Assembly: GCA_017934425.1 (NCBI GenBank)
Contig: JAGBJO010000028.1
Span: 1-64,000 of the forward strand
Direction of reading: 5' to 3'
Source of the DNA: Ruminococcus sp.
Lineage (GTDB): Bacteria; Bacillota; Clostridia; Oscillospirales; Ruminococcaceae
Length of the DNA stretch: 64,000 nt
Under the pieces are notes generated by a model, which did not search any database, had not been told where the DNA came from, and saw only the letters and a list, made by a program, of their open reading frames with translations. The position numbers and the translations under genes are program-made. This document shows, one piece after another, positions 36,494 through 45,238 of this stretch; position 1 is the first letter of the stretch; each line of letters starts with the position of its first letter.

Positions 36494-38350
36494 ATGACAA
36501 ATTCAACTCAACGCAAGTTTCCTGACATCGGGTGGATCAGAAATATAAACCAGAAACGTGACGCAAATTCGGAGAAATTCAAAACATTAAACGGGATCAT
36601 CATGCTGCTTTTTCCGATTTTCATAAGCTGTATGGCGGAGATAAATCAGGCGAAAAGTATGGGTAATTTCCTCACTTTCGTGGCGCAGCGTCCTACCGTT
36701 ATGCTGTTCGACATCATTATCGCCGGCATGGTCTTCCTGTTCCTTCTGGCGATATTCCGCAAGGGCTGGATCGCCGCTGCGGTGCAAAGCTTCGTGTATA
36801 TGGCGCTGAGTATCACCGAACTTTTCAAGTACGGCACTAACGGCAACCACCTTATCCTCTCGGATATGAAGCTTTTCCGTAGCGTCAAAAGCCTGAAATC
36901 TTTTGCGTACATCAAGATAACTCCCCGGCTCGTCTTCCTGTGCTGCATCGTGGTAGCTGTGGCACTGGTGATATTCTGGCTGAACCCCAAGCTTCCACGA
37001 AATATCGGCATGAAACGCATGATTGCTGCTCTTTCCTGCGTTGTTGTTGGTACGGGACTTATTGTCGTTCCCGGTTTTTATAACCCTGTGTATAACTTCT
37101 TCAAGCTGGATACTACTGCCGCTACTAACGCTTTTATCCTCAACGAGAAGTTCGATTCAAACAGTTTCCTGGCATTTATTGTACAGACCGCTTCCGAGAG
37201 TTTCGCAAACCGCCTTACCGAGCCAGACAACTACAACGAGGAATTCGTGGACGAGATCACCGATGTCAATATTGACGTTTCTGAGGACTTCAACGGAGGT
37301 GTCAAGCCGAATGTTCTCGTTATTATGAGCGAGTCCTATGCGGATTTCCGTGTGTTCGACCAGCTCAATGTCCCTGACAGCATTTACGAGGGCTTTGATA
37401 AGGCTTCAAGCGAGGGAATCGGCGGTGTGGCTATTTCACCTACATACGCAAGCTGGACTGTAAGATCTGAGTTTGAGCTGCTTTTCGGTCTGCCGGTAAG
37501 AGGTCTGAATACCCCGAATATGCCGCAGCGTGACCTGGCTGAACGTGAACAGCCTGCCCTTGCACAGTACTACAAAAGCTGGGGCTACTCTACCGCTTAT
37601 GTTCACCCTTTCCTCAGCAGTTTCTACAGCAGATCAAGAATATACGGCGAATTCGGCTTTGATAAGATGATATTCCATGATGACCAGACCGGCAAGACTG
37701 ACTTCACCGTTCCAATCGAACATTACGGCACTTATGTGGACGACAGCACCGTTTATAATCAGCTTCTCGACCTTGTTAAAACCACTGACCAGCCCATATA
37801 TATCCACACCACTACAATGCAGAACCACCAGCCCTATAACCAGGGTGCTGATCCTACTGACGAGTTCGGCAACTACCTCGACTGGATACAGCACACCAAT
37901 GAGGGTCTGACAGTTTTCCTGGAAAAGCTGAAGGAAGTCGATGAGCCTACTCTGGTGTTCTTCGTTGGCGACCATTTCCCCTCACTCCGTGGCGAAACAA
38001 GCGTGTACAACCAGCTTGACCTGAACGGCGACAATTGCAGCGTCCTCTATGAGCAGAAGTACTTCATCTGGAGCAACTACGATGCGGACTACTCTACTGT
38101 CCCCGACAAGGAAGTTTCCTTCTTCTATATGCCCTATGTGCTGATGAATATTATCGACGCTCCCCACGACGCTTTCATCGAGAAAATGATGAACTTCATG
38201 GACACCTGCCCCATTTATTCCACTAACTTCGACAGTTCTATCCCCGAAAACGATGAGCTTAACGTGCTGACTTACGACCGTGTTATCGGTGAGGTAATGT
38301 CACCCTGCCCCATTCCGGAGGAAGTCCTGGAAACAAGTAAAAACGATTAA
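36494..38350 (+). CDS. Lipoteichoic-acid-synthase-like sulfatase-fold membrane enzyme
   Basis: This 618-residue protein has five predicted N-terminal transmembrane helices (about residues 25-200) and a large extracellular sulfatase/alkaline-phosphatase domain. The metal-binding and nucleophile regions are NVLVIMSESYADFR, the Thr-rich PTYASWTVRSEFELL segment and FFVGDHFPSL. LTA-synthase-family enzymes transfer phosphoglycerol or similar groups to cell-surface polymers. Real substrate unknown here. ATG 36494 was chosen because AAAGGG lies nine bases upstream; two ATGs at 36485 and 36488 are too close to it. It starts a new transcript with the thioesterase gene. Confidence 0.88.
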   Translation: MTNSTQRKFPDIGWIRNINQKRDANSEKFKTLNGIIMLLFPIFISCMAEINQAKSMGNFLTFVAQRPTVMLFDIIIAGMVFLFLLAIFRKGWIAAAVQSFVYMALSITELFKYGTNGNHLILSDMKLFRSVKSLKSFAYIKITPRLVFLCCIVVAVALVIFWLNPKLPRNIGMKRMIAALSCVVVGTGLIVVPGFYNPVYNFFKLDTTAATNAFILNEKFDSNSFLAFIVQTASESFANRLTEPDNYNEEFVDEITDVNIDVSEDFNGGVKPNVLVIMSESYADFRVFDQLNVPDSIYEGFDKASSEGIGGVAISPTYASWTVRSEFELLFGLPVRGLNTPNMPQRDLAEREQPALAQYYKSWGYSTAYVHPFLSSFYSRSRIYGEFGFDKMIFHDDQTGKTDFTVPIEHYGTYVDDSTVYNQLLDLVKTTDQPIYIHTTTMQNHQPYNQGADPTDEFGNYLDWIQHTNEGLTVFLEKLKEVDEPTLVFFVGDHFPSLRGETSVYNQLDLNGDNCSVLYEQKYFIWSNYDADYSTVPDKEVSFFYMPYVLMNIIDAPHDAFIEKMMNFMDTCPIYSTNFDSSIPENDELNVLTYDRVIGEVMSPCPIPEEVLETSKND

Positions 38351-38360
38351 GGAGAACTTT

Positions 38361-38753
38361 ATGAAAGATGTTACTATCGGCGCTTGTGCAAGTGCTGAAC
38401 TTACTGTTAATGACCAGAATCTCGCTGTAAATGTGGGAAGCGGAAGCCTGGAAGTATTCGCTACCCCTGAAATGGTGATGCTTATGGAAAAAGCTGCCTG
38501 CAAGTGCATGGAACAGTTCATAGATGATGGCGAAACTACTGTTGGCACTGAAATGAACGTGAAGCATATCGCCGCTACTCCCAAGGGCATGACCGTTACC
38601 GCTAATGCCTGCGTTACTGAAGTAAACGGCAGAGAGATCGTTTTCAAGGTTACTGCTTCTGACCAGTCCGGTGCTATCGGTGAAGGTATTCACAAGCGTT
38701 TCCTCGTAAACAGCGAAAAGTTCACCGCTAAAACTTACTCAAAGCTGGGGTAA
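38361..38753 (+). CDS. Thioesterase, FlK-like hot-dog protein
   Basis: This 130-residue protein has the hot-dog pattern of the fluoroacetyl-CoA-thioesterase-like group: VFATPEMVMLMEKAACKCME, then GTEMNVKHIAATPKGMTV, with the conserved Thr, Glu and His. The substrate is unknown; the same fold serves general acyl-CoA hydrolysis. It follows the membrane enzyme by 10 bases with an AAGGAG site. Confidence 0.85.
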   Translation: MKDVTIGACASAELTVNDQNLAVNVGSGSLEVFATPEMVMLMEKAACKCMEQFIDDGETTVGTEMNVKHIAATPKGMTVTANACVTEVNGREIVFKVTASDQSGAIGEGIHKRFLVNSEKFTAKTYSKLG

Positions 38754-38776
38754 GTGATAAAAAATATACTGATAGC

Positions 38777-38819
38777 AAAAAGCAGTCACACGGACTAAAT
38801 GTCCATGTGACTGCTTTTC
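38777..38819. terminator. Bidirectional terminator
   Basis: AAAAGCAGTCACA (38778-38790) and TGTGACTGCTTTT (38806-38818) form a long stem, with an inner GGAC/GTCC pair. T runs on both strands let it serve the thioesterase gene and the convergent dockerin peptidase gene. Confidence 0.92.
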
Positions 38820-38847
38820 ATTATGTATTCTGGGGCTTGAATGATCC

Positions 38848-41361
38848 TTATTTTGAAAGCTTCTCCTTCATTGCACAGAGGTCAAATGTGTTAAGCACAT
38901 TATCCTTGCAAAGGTCAGCCTGTTTCCAGTTTACAAGACCTGTTCCGTCAGAGAGAAGCCATTTCTGGAATGTAACAACGTCGGCAACATTGAATTTACC
39001 ATCATTGTTTATATCGCCCTCAACGCCCTTGGCGCTTTTGGTGATAACTGTTTCATAGCTTCCGTTATTATCAGCATCAGCTGCAACTCCTATGGTATAC
39101 TCGTCTATCTCATAAAGCAGAACCTTGGGATATTCAGTGGTAAAGTCTACCTTAGAAGAATAGTGTCTGTTTGAGGCTTCGACTTTTACATTCTGGAGAT
39201 TATCAGCTTCGAGAGTATATCCCTTGTCTGTTTTTTCCATTACAACGCAGTCAGCATTTTCGCCATTGACATTAAATGCGAACCAGTCAGTGGGGTGTTC
39301 GTCCTCGAATACCATTGAAATATCATAATTTGCAGACTCACCGTCAACCTCAACGTAACCCTTCTTGTCGAAAATGACCTGTGTTCCTGCTGCTGAACCT
39401 GCACGGAGGAAACAGTTATCGTAATCTATTGAAAGCTGAAGATCTGTAGGGGACTGCTGAGTTACTCTGTAAGCTGAATTTGCGTCATACAGGTTATATC
39501 CGGAAACGCCGCTTGATGCGCCGCCGGAAATATATGACATATCTTCAACGATGTCGCCAGAAGCCGAGGATTGTGTCATATAGCTTCCGTTAGTATTCTT
39601 GACCTTGGAAACGGAATGGTCATCAGCTATTGCTGCCGCATCAATACGAGCAACATAATTTGACGAGCTGACACCTGTTGTTCCGGAAAGGTATCCGCCG
39701 TAGTTTATATCATTAACATCAGCGCCCATATAATCAAATACTGCGCCGCTTGCGGAAGTTATACCGGTATAATAGGGTATTGCCCAATTGTATGTTTTCG
39801 AGTTGAAGTAGATATTGCATTTTGGGCTGTAGATCATAGAACTGTTAGGATCGACGATATTGATGCAGCCGTCATAGGTTACACCATTCCATGTCCAGCT
39901 GCCGTAAGAATAGTCATATGCTATTATGGCGTGACCGCCCCAATACTTCTTCTTAAAGCATACAAGTACGGTATCGTTTTTATCAAGCAGAGACAGCATC
40001 TCGGTGATATTTTCCTTATTAGTCCTCTTGGGAACTGTCCTGTACTGCTGCTGGATAACGCCCTTTACCTGGAGCATCTGGTAGTAAGTGATAAGTGAAC
40101 TGATTTCCATGTCGTTTATCGGCTCAGGCAGATCATAGAGACAGCTTGCGCCGCTTTTGTACTTTGAATAGGGGAACAAGCCCTTGTTAGAAAGCAGAAG
40201 CAGCGATGACATTCCGTAGCATGAGCCTTCCCAGTCATCTTCTATCCAGGGAGATACCCACTGATCTGAGGAATTATAATAACCATTGAATATGGTGGTG
40301 TACTCTTTGTTAGTAAGATTATCTGCAAGTGCTTTCTTGTAGGCGCTGTTTATCTGTGAAGAATACTTGCCTGTTCCGAAATAGTCATCCCAGTTGTTGA
40401 AATTCCAGTTATCTCTGCCCCAATGATAACCCTCAGGGTTGCTTACAGTTGTAGTAGTTGCTGCTGTTGTAGTAACAGCGGTGGTAGTGGTTGTAGTTGT
40501 AGTAGTTGTGGGTTTAGTAGTAGTTGTTGTGGTCGTTGTGGGTTTGGTGGTAGTTGTTGTTGTGGTAGTAGTAGGTAAAGGATCGCTCTCTATAGCAATG
40601 TAGCCGTCATACTCTCCGAAGATATTGGACAGTCCGGGATTTTTTTCGATATCAGCTTCATCAGCCTTGAATGTATTGTTATACTCCAGATTATAGATAC
40701 CACGAGTAAAGGTATATGCCTGAAGAAGTCTGCTCTGATCGGAAAAACTATCAAAAGCAGCAAACAGATCAGTTGCAGTACTTGATACATACTTGATATC
40801 TATCGGGTAAATATCTCCCTTACTCGCATTACCAGGAAGCTTTACCTTGAATGAGTACATCAAACCGTCAGTACATTTATCTCCGCCTGCAGAGGTCACT
40901 ACATATATACCATTCTGCATATTGCGATTATTAGGATTATGCTCCTTTGCAGCCGTATCTATTCTGCTGGTTATTGCTCCACCATCACTTAAAGCATCAC
41001 CTTTTTCCACATAAGGATTTCCATTATCGTTTGTGACGATTTCAAGCCTTGAGTCAAAATAATAGTGAATACCACTAACAGCATAGTATCCATTTGCTTC
41101 CCCGGAAGATACATAGATATTAATGGTTCTTACTGGTTCTGCTTTTGCCTCATCAATTGTTATTACTTCTTTGGTAGCAGTTATGTGCGGCTTGACCGGA
41201 GAGCTTTCGATCTCGTCCATAGTCAGTAAATTCGGAAACTTGCCGCCGCAGGCAGGGTCGTAAGTATACTCGTCAGAAAATGCAGTAACAGAAACAGCCG
41301 ATAATGACACAGCGGCTACTGTTAACGCCGAGACAACCCTATTTAATGTGTTTTTTTTCAT
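38848..41361 (-). CDS. Secreted cysteine peptidase with dockerin
   Basis: This 837-residue protein is exported by an N-terminal signal peptide (KKNTLNRVV then a hydrophobic stretch, cut near residue 28). Residues about 70-225 form a beta-rich cohesin-like or X-type domain (VSGIHYYFDSRLEIV). A Thr-rich linker spans about 264-306. A papain-like peptidase domain follows with C381 (GSCYGM), H477 (GGHAII) and D504 (IVDPN) as the probable triad. A beta-rich segment spans about 610-770. A type I dockerin closes the protein (GDINNDGKFNVADVV and a second loop, DLCKDNVLNTFD). The dockerin should attach the enzyme to a scaffoldin on the cell surface. The target protein is unknown. Confidence 0.88.
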   Translation of the reverse strand: MKKNTLNRVVSALTVAAVSLSAVSVTAFSDEYTYDPACGGKFPNLLTMDEIESSPVKPHITATKEVITIDEAKAEPVRTINIYVSSGEANGYYAVSGIHYYFDSRLEIVTNDNGNPYVEKGDALSDGGAITSRIDTAAKEHNPNNRNMQNGIYVVTSAGGDKCTDGLMYSFKVKLPGNASKGDIYPIDIKYVSSTATDLFAAFDSFSDQSRLLQAYTFTRGIYNLEYNNTFKADEADIEKNPGLSNIFGEYDGYIAIESDPLPTTTTTTTTTKPTTTTTTTTKPTTTTTTTTTTAVTTTAATTTTVSNPEGYHWGRDNWNFNNWDDYFGTGKYSSQINSAYKKALADNLTNKEYTTIFNGYYNSSDQWVSPWIEDDWEGSCYGMSSLLLLSNKGLFPYSKYKSGASCLYDLPEPINDMEISSLITYYQMLQVKGVIQQQYRTVPKRTNKENITEMLSLLDKNDTVLVCFKKKYWGGHAIIAYDYSYGSWTWNGVTYDGCINIVDPNSSMIYSPKCNIYFNSKTYNWAIPYYTGITSASGAVFDYMGADVNDINYGGYLSGTTGVSSSNYVARIDAAAIADDHSVSKVKNTNGSYMTQSSASGDIVEDMSYISGGASSGVSGYNLYDANSAYRVTQQSPTDLQLSIDYDNCFLRAGSAAGTQVIFDKKGYVEVDGESANYDISMVFEDEHPTDWFAFNVNGENADCVVMEKTDKGYTLEADNLQNVKVEASNRHYSSKVDFTTEYPKVLLYEIDEYTIGVAADADNNGSYETVITKSAKGVEGDINNDGKFNVADVVTFQKWLLSDGTGLVNWKQADLCKDNVLNTFDLCAMKEKLSK

Positions 41362-41413
41362 CCTTTTACCCCTTTCATATTTTGCACCATATCCAACAGG
41401 TGCTTATGGATAA

Positions 41414-41442
41414 ATTATACATTATTTTTTTGCAAAATGCAA
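41414..41442 (-). promoter_or_regulatory. Promoter of the dockerin peptidase gene
   Basis: On the minus strand TTGCAT (41442-41437) and TATAAT (41419-41414) have a 17-base spacer. The start lies about 50 bases downstream and has AAAGG just before it. Confidence 0.75.
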
Positions 41443-41517
41443 GGGGATTTTTTAATTTCGTCAGTTCGCATAAAGTGCATCTGGAGTGTAAAAAATGAAG
41501 ATTTTTTCTTGTGTGTG

Positions 41518-41562
41518 GTAAAAAAATTACCCCTGATACATAATATCAAGGGCAAATTTTTA
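41518..41562 (-). terminator. Terminator of the K+ channel gene
   Basis: On the minus strand TTGCCCTTGATA and TATCAGGGGTAA form a stem with one T-G pair and a five-base loop, followed by a T run of seven or more. It starts a few bases after the channel stop. Confidence 0.82.
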
Positions 41563-41566
41563 GCTA

Positions 41567-42529
41567 TTATGTGACTGATTTGCTTTTCAGCATATGTTCT
41601 GATGCGGCTACTAATATATCGCCTTTGCATATCTTAAGGTTTGCCGCCGCTAAGACCGTCATATCCCCTCGAAGTACCACAAGTATACGCATATCAAATG
41701 TCTGCTGCACTTCTTCAATGGTCTTGCCGCAAAGCTCACTTTCAGGCGTAACCAGTATTTCGCCAAGTTCCTCGATGTCGTTGAACTTTGACTGCTCCGC
41801 TGCTTTTTTGGAGTACTGCTCAACAAATCCGGCGCTGATGATACCGGTAGGTATCGCTACCACTCCCACTCCAAGGAAAGCAATACATATCGCCATTGCC
41901 TTTCCAAGCACCGTCACCGGGTAGATATCGCCGTATCCCACAGTAAGGAGAGTGGACATACTCCACCATATTCCTGAAAAAGCATTGCGGAAAACGTAAG
42001 GCTGGGCGGCGTGTTCAACGTTATACATACACAGCGACGAGGCAAGCATAAGTATCACGATTATGAAAACCGACGAAAGTATCTGGTTTCGCTTTTCGTA
42101 AAGTACCGTGGTTATGACGTTGAACGAGTCATACTGGGCGTTGATGCGGAAAAGGTGGAATATCCGCACTACTCTCAACATACGGAATACGATAAATCCG
42201 CTGAGGAAGAAAAACGGAAGTATGGTCAAAAGGTCAACTACTCCATCGTAAGACACCAGAAACCGCAGTTTTGCTTTTGCCTTGCTAAGATCAGGATACA
42301 GGTACTCAGCCGTCCATATCCGCAGAGCATACTCAATGCAGAATATTACCACTGTCACGTCCTCTACAGTTTTAAACAGAGTAAAAAACGGCTCTAATCC
42401 GTCAAATGTTTCAAGGAACATAGAAAGCACGTTCAGGATTATTACCACAACTATGAACCAGTCAAACAGCATACTCGGCATATCGCCTTTCTGCCCTATC
42501 TGGATTATGTCAAATATTCGCTTCTTCAT
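41567..42529 (-). CDS. Voltage-gated-type potassium channel
   Basis: This 320-residue membrane protein has six predicted helices. The selectivity filter TVGYGD is near residue 195. The S4-like helix (GFIVFRMLRVVRIFHLFRI) carries regularly spaced Arg, which indicates voltage sensing. The C-terminal part (about 245-320, ESELCGKTIEEVQQTFDMRI) resembles a TrkA-C ligand-binding domain. Its role is K+ passage across the cell membrane. It ends at its own terminator. Confidence 0.9.
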   Translation of the reverse strand: MKKRIFDIIQIGQKGDMPSMLFDWFIVVVIILNVLSMFLETFDGLEPFFTLFKTVEDVTVVIFCIEYALRIWTAEYLYPDLSKAKAKLRFLVSYDGVVDLLTILPFFFLSGFIVFRMLRVVRIFHLFRINAQYDSFNVITTVLYEKRNQILSSVFIIVILMLASSLCMYNVEHAAQPYVFRNAFSGIWWSMSTLLTVGYGDIYPVTVLGKAMAICIAFLGVGVVAIPTGIISAGFVEQYSKKAAEQSKFNDIEELGEILVTPESELCGKTIEEVQQTFDMRILVVLRGDMTVLAAANLKICKGDILVAASEHMLKSKSVT

Positions 42530-42573
42530 CTGCCATGCTCCGGTCTATTATCATACATATTTCCTCCCCCGAC

Positions 42574-43893
42574 TCATTCCCGCATAGAATAGCCGGTATC
42601 TCTGTCTATAAGGTCAAGCATTATCCTGGCGAATTCCGGATCGAACTGCGTACCAATTCCATCGACTATCTGCTCTCTCACCACGTCCTGAGGCAGGGAG
42701 TCACGGTAGCTTCGCTTCGAGGTCATGGCATCATACGCATCTGCAACCGCTATTATCCTGGCAATTTCCGGTATCTCCTCCCCTTTCAGCCCGTCAGGAT
42801 AACCCTTGCCGTCGTAGTGCTCGTGATGATAGTGAGCGCCGATGCTGAGTGAGGGGTTCTTGCTTATCTTCTGGAGGATCTGATTCCCGATAACAGGGTG
42901 GGTCTTTATCACGCTGAATTCTTCATCTGTCAGCTTGCCGTCCTTGTTGATTATGTTCTCCGGAACGCCTATCTTTCCAACATCGTGGAGCATTCCGGCA
43001 AGGTATATATTCTGGCACTCCTCCTCGCTTTTGCCCACGGCTTTTGCGATCATTATGGAATACTGTGCAACCCTTGATGAATGACCATGAGTATACTTAT
43101 CCTTTGCTTCGATTGCCTCCGCAAGGGCGTATGCGGTTTCCTTTACCATTGAGCGCATATTCTCCTGTTCCTGAAGGAGGTGTTCCTTTTCGTGCTTATC
43201 AGCAAGGATAAGCCGCTGGCTGGTGTTATTCACCTCGATCACACGAAGCATAACTATCAGACCCACCATTGTCATATTGGTAAGGGATACACCATAGGTA
43301 AATACCTGTATCAGCGACGCAATAAGCGGTACAGTAGTAAAGACCGTAAGGGCTATACGCATAAGATTTTCTATCCGCTTATAATACTGAATTATCAGGG
43401 TAAGCTGAATCACCCATATCACCAGCGGTATTATGTAGCAGACAGGAAATCCCTCTGCACGCTGGTAGTGATTGGTTTCGTCGAAAGTGTAGTAAAAACC
43501 GGTGAACTGGCTGATTATGACCATAAACTCGCCAATGCCCGCTATCAGTTCAGCGATCCGCAGACGCATTGGTACTTTTTCCAGACCTACTTCGTTCCGG
43601 AAGAAATCCGTCAGGTACATATTATAGGTATGCAGAACGAACAGGGTCAGGAAGAACACCAGAAAATTGCATATTCTTACCATCCAGTAACCGACGCTGC
43701 TAACGTCGCCACGGTAGATATATGCGAAGCGGTCTGAAAGCAGAAGTATCGCCGCACTTACGCCCATAAGAAGCAGCGATATCCGCTTAGTTTTTGACAC
43801 TTCATGTGTCCACAACCCAAAAAATGACACAGCAAAGCACACTCCGCTGAGCATAAGCATAATATCCAGTTGGTGCTGTCGTATCAGATCCAT
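42574..43893 (-). CDS. Membrane HD-GYP domain protein
   Basis: This 439-residue protein has seven or so N-terminal transmembrane helices (residues 10-225), a short coiled-coil linker (NTSQRLILADKHEKEHLLQE) and an HD-GYP domain. The domain shows HDVGKIG, HP, HHEHYDGKGYP and ADAYDAM, all metal- or substrate-binding elements of c-di-GMP phosphodiesterases. It is likely to degrade c-di-GMP in response to a membrane signal. No diguanylate cyclase gene is nearby. Confidence 0.9.
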   Translation of the reverse strand: MDLIRQHQLDIMLMLSGVCFAVSFFGLWTHEVSKTKRISLLLMGVSAAILLLSDRFAYIYRGDVSSVGYWMVRICNFLVFFLTLFVLHTYNMYLTDFFRNEVGLEKVPMRLRIAELIAGIGEFMVIISQFTGFYYTFDETNHYQRAEGFPVCYIIPLVIWVIQLTLIIQYYKRIENLMRIALTVFTTVPLIASLIQVFTYGVSLTNMTMVGLIVMLRVIEVNNTSQRLILADKHEKEHLLQEQENMRSMVKETAYALAEAIEAKDKYTHGHSSRVAQYSIMIAKAVGKSEEECQNIYLAGMLHDVGKIGVPENIINKDGKLTDEEFSVIKTHPVIGNQILQKISKNPSLSIGAHYHHEHYDGKGYPDGLKGEEIPEIARIIAVADAYDAMTSKRSYRDSLPQDVVREQIVDGIGTQFDPEFARIMLDLIDRDTGYSMRE

Positions 43894-44016
43894 ACTGTTA
43901 CCTCATTATTAAGTTATCACAATTTTTTTCACCCAATATACTTGTATTTCAGTTTATATTTCAACAAATCAAAGATTTATTAATAATCGCTAAAAATTCA
44001 AACAATTAATTCCTGT

Positions 44017-44047
44017 AAAAAAACGGACGGAGGTATCCCCCCGTCCG
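44017..44047 (-). terminator. Terminator after the CD1247-like gene
   Basis: On the minus strand CGGACGG and CCGTCCG (44041-44047 and 44024-44030) form a 7-bp stem followed by a run of seven T. It begins 15 bases after the stop. Confidence 0.88.
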
Positions 44048-44062
44048 CACATAGTTCTGAAA

Positions 44063-44554
44063 TTAGTCCTCGTCAGACTCCTCTGCGCCCTCAAAATCTT
44101 CAATTGTAAGATCATCGCAGTCGAACTCAAGCAGCTCGTTGCAGTTAGGGCAGTTGATAGAGCCTTCCTCGATCATTCCCTCATCAATGAGGATAGTGTC
44201 TCCGCAGGAAGGACAGGTAACTTCGTAAAGCTCATCGTCGTCGAGGTCGAAATCATCGTCGTCTTCGTCGTCAAAATCGTCCTCATCATCGTCGTCATAG
44301 CAGCCTTCGCAGTCGCCGCAGCTGAAATCCTCGTCCTGGTAGAAATCTTCCTCTACAAGACCCAGATCCTCGTCCAGAATATCGCAAAGCTCTGTAAGCT
44401 CGTCGATCTGTGACTGGAGATCATCAACGTAGATAACCAGCTCGCTCATAACGTCAGCCATAGCTGTGAGAGCCTTGCCCTCCTTAGTTGTAGTGTCGAT
44501 CTCAAGTCCGTCGATAAGGCCCTTGAGGTAAGACATTTTTTCTGTAAGCTTCAT
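44063..44554 (-). CDS. CD1247-like zinc-ribbon protein with acidic linker
   Basis: This 163-residue protein has a helical N-terminal domain (MKLTEKMSYLKGLIDGLEID), typical of the CD1247 N-terminal domain family. An extremely acidic Asp/Glu linker (about residues 85-112) follows, then a zinc ribbon with CPSCG and CPNCN. A CGDCEGC cluster lies before the linker. It is found next to efp in many clostridia. The function is unknown; a translation-linked role is suggested only by the neighbourhood. Confidence 0.85.
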   Translation of the reverse strand: MKLTEKMSYLKGLIDGLEIDTTTKEGKALTAMADVMSELVIYVDDLQSQIDELTELCDILDEDLGLVEEDFYQDEDFSCGDCEGCYDDDDEDDFDDEDDDDFDLDDDELYEVTCPSCGDTILIDEGMIEEGSINCPNCNELLEFDCDDLTIEDFEGAEESDED

Positions 44555-44594
44555 AAAAACTCCTCCTTCCGGAAAGAACTGATGTATACTTTGA

Positions 44595-45152
44595 TTATGC
44601 TCTTGACATATACTCGCCTGTTCTTGTATCTACCTGGATCTTCTCGCCCTCGTTGATGAACAGGGGAACCTTGATCTCTGCGCCAGTCTCCAGAGTAGCA
44701 GGCTTTGTAGCATTTGTAGCAGTATCGCCCTTGAAGCCGGGATCAGTCTGAGTAACTACCAGCTCAACGAAGTTGGGGGGCTCAACACCGAAAACGTTGC
44801 CCTTGTAGGACAGGATCTTGCAGATCATTTCTTCCTTTACGAACTTGAAGTTGTCGCCCAGAACAGATGCGCTGATAGGAAGCTGCTCATAAGTCTCCAT
44901 GTCCATGAAGTAGTACAGATCGCCGTCGTTGTAGCTGTACTGCATATCCTTGCGCTCAACGTAAGCTGTGGGGAACTTAGCAGTAGGGTTGAAAGAAGTT
45001 TCTACAACAGAACCTGTGATAACGTTCTTATACTTTGTTCTAACAAAAGCGGCACCCTTACCAGGCTTAACGTGCTGGAATTCAACGACCTGAACAACCT
45101 GTCCGTCAAGCTCGAAAGTCACACCGTTTCTGAAATCTCCTGCTGAAATCAT
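44595..45152 (-). CDS. efp: Elongation factor P
   Basis: This 185-residue factor helps ribosomes pass proline stretches. The KOW-like first domain carries K32 in the loop KPGKGAAF, the usual site of modification. The OB domains follow ([14 protein letters not shown], then [20 protein letters not shown]). K32 flanked by Pro-Gly fits the Firmicute type modified with 5-aminopentanol. The SDR at 34961 may be the enzyme that completes that. The start follows a CGGAGG site. Confidence 0.97.
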   Translation of the reverse strand: MISAGDFRNGVTFELDGQVVQVVEFQHVKPGKGAAFVRTKYKNVITGSVVETSFNPTAKFPTAYVERKDMQYSYNDGDLYYFMDMETYEQLPISASVLGDNFKFVKEEMICKILSYKGNVFGVEPPNFVELVVTQTDPGFKGDTATNATKPATLETGAEIKVPLFINEGEKIQVDTRTGEYMSRA

Positions 45153-45192
45153 ATTAAATACCTCCGTATTTTCCTATAGTATTACATACCTT

Positions 45193-45221
45193 ATTATACC
45201 ACAAAATCACACATTTTGCAA
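45193..45221 (-). promoter_or_regulatory. Promoter of efp
   Basis: On the minus strand TTGCAA (45221-45216) and TATAAT (45198-45193) have a 17-base spacer. It lies in the gap between pepQ and efp, so efp can be transcribed independently of pepQ. Confidence 0.8.
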
Positions 45222-45238
45222 TAGGTAAACGCATATAA

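Noticed and set aside
40440..40575. Short-period repeat that could suggest a CRISPR or minisatellite
   Set aside because: It is the coding sequence for the Thr-rich linker of the dockerin peptidase, with a 3-base period and no spacers.
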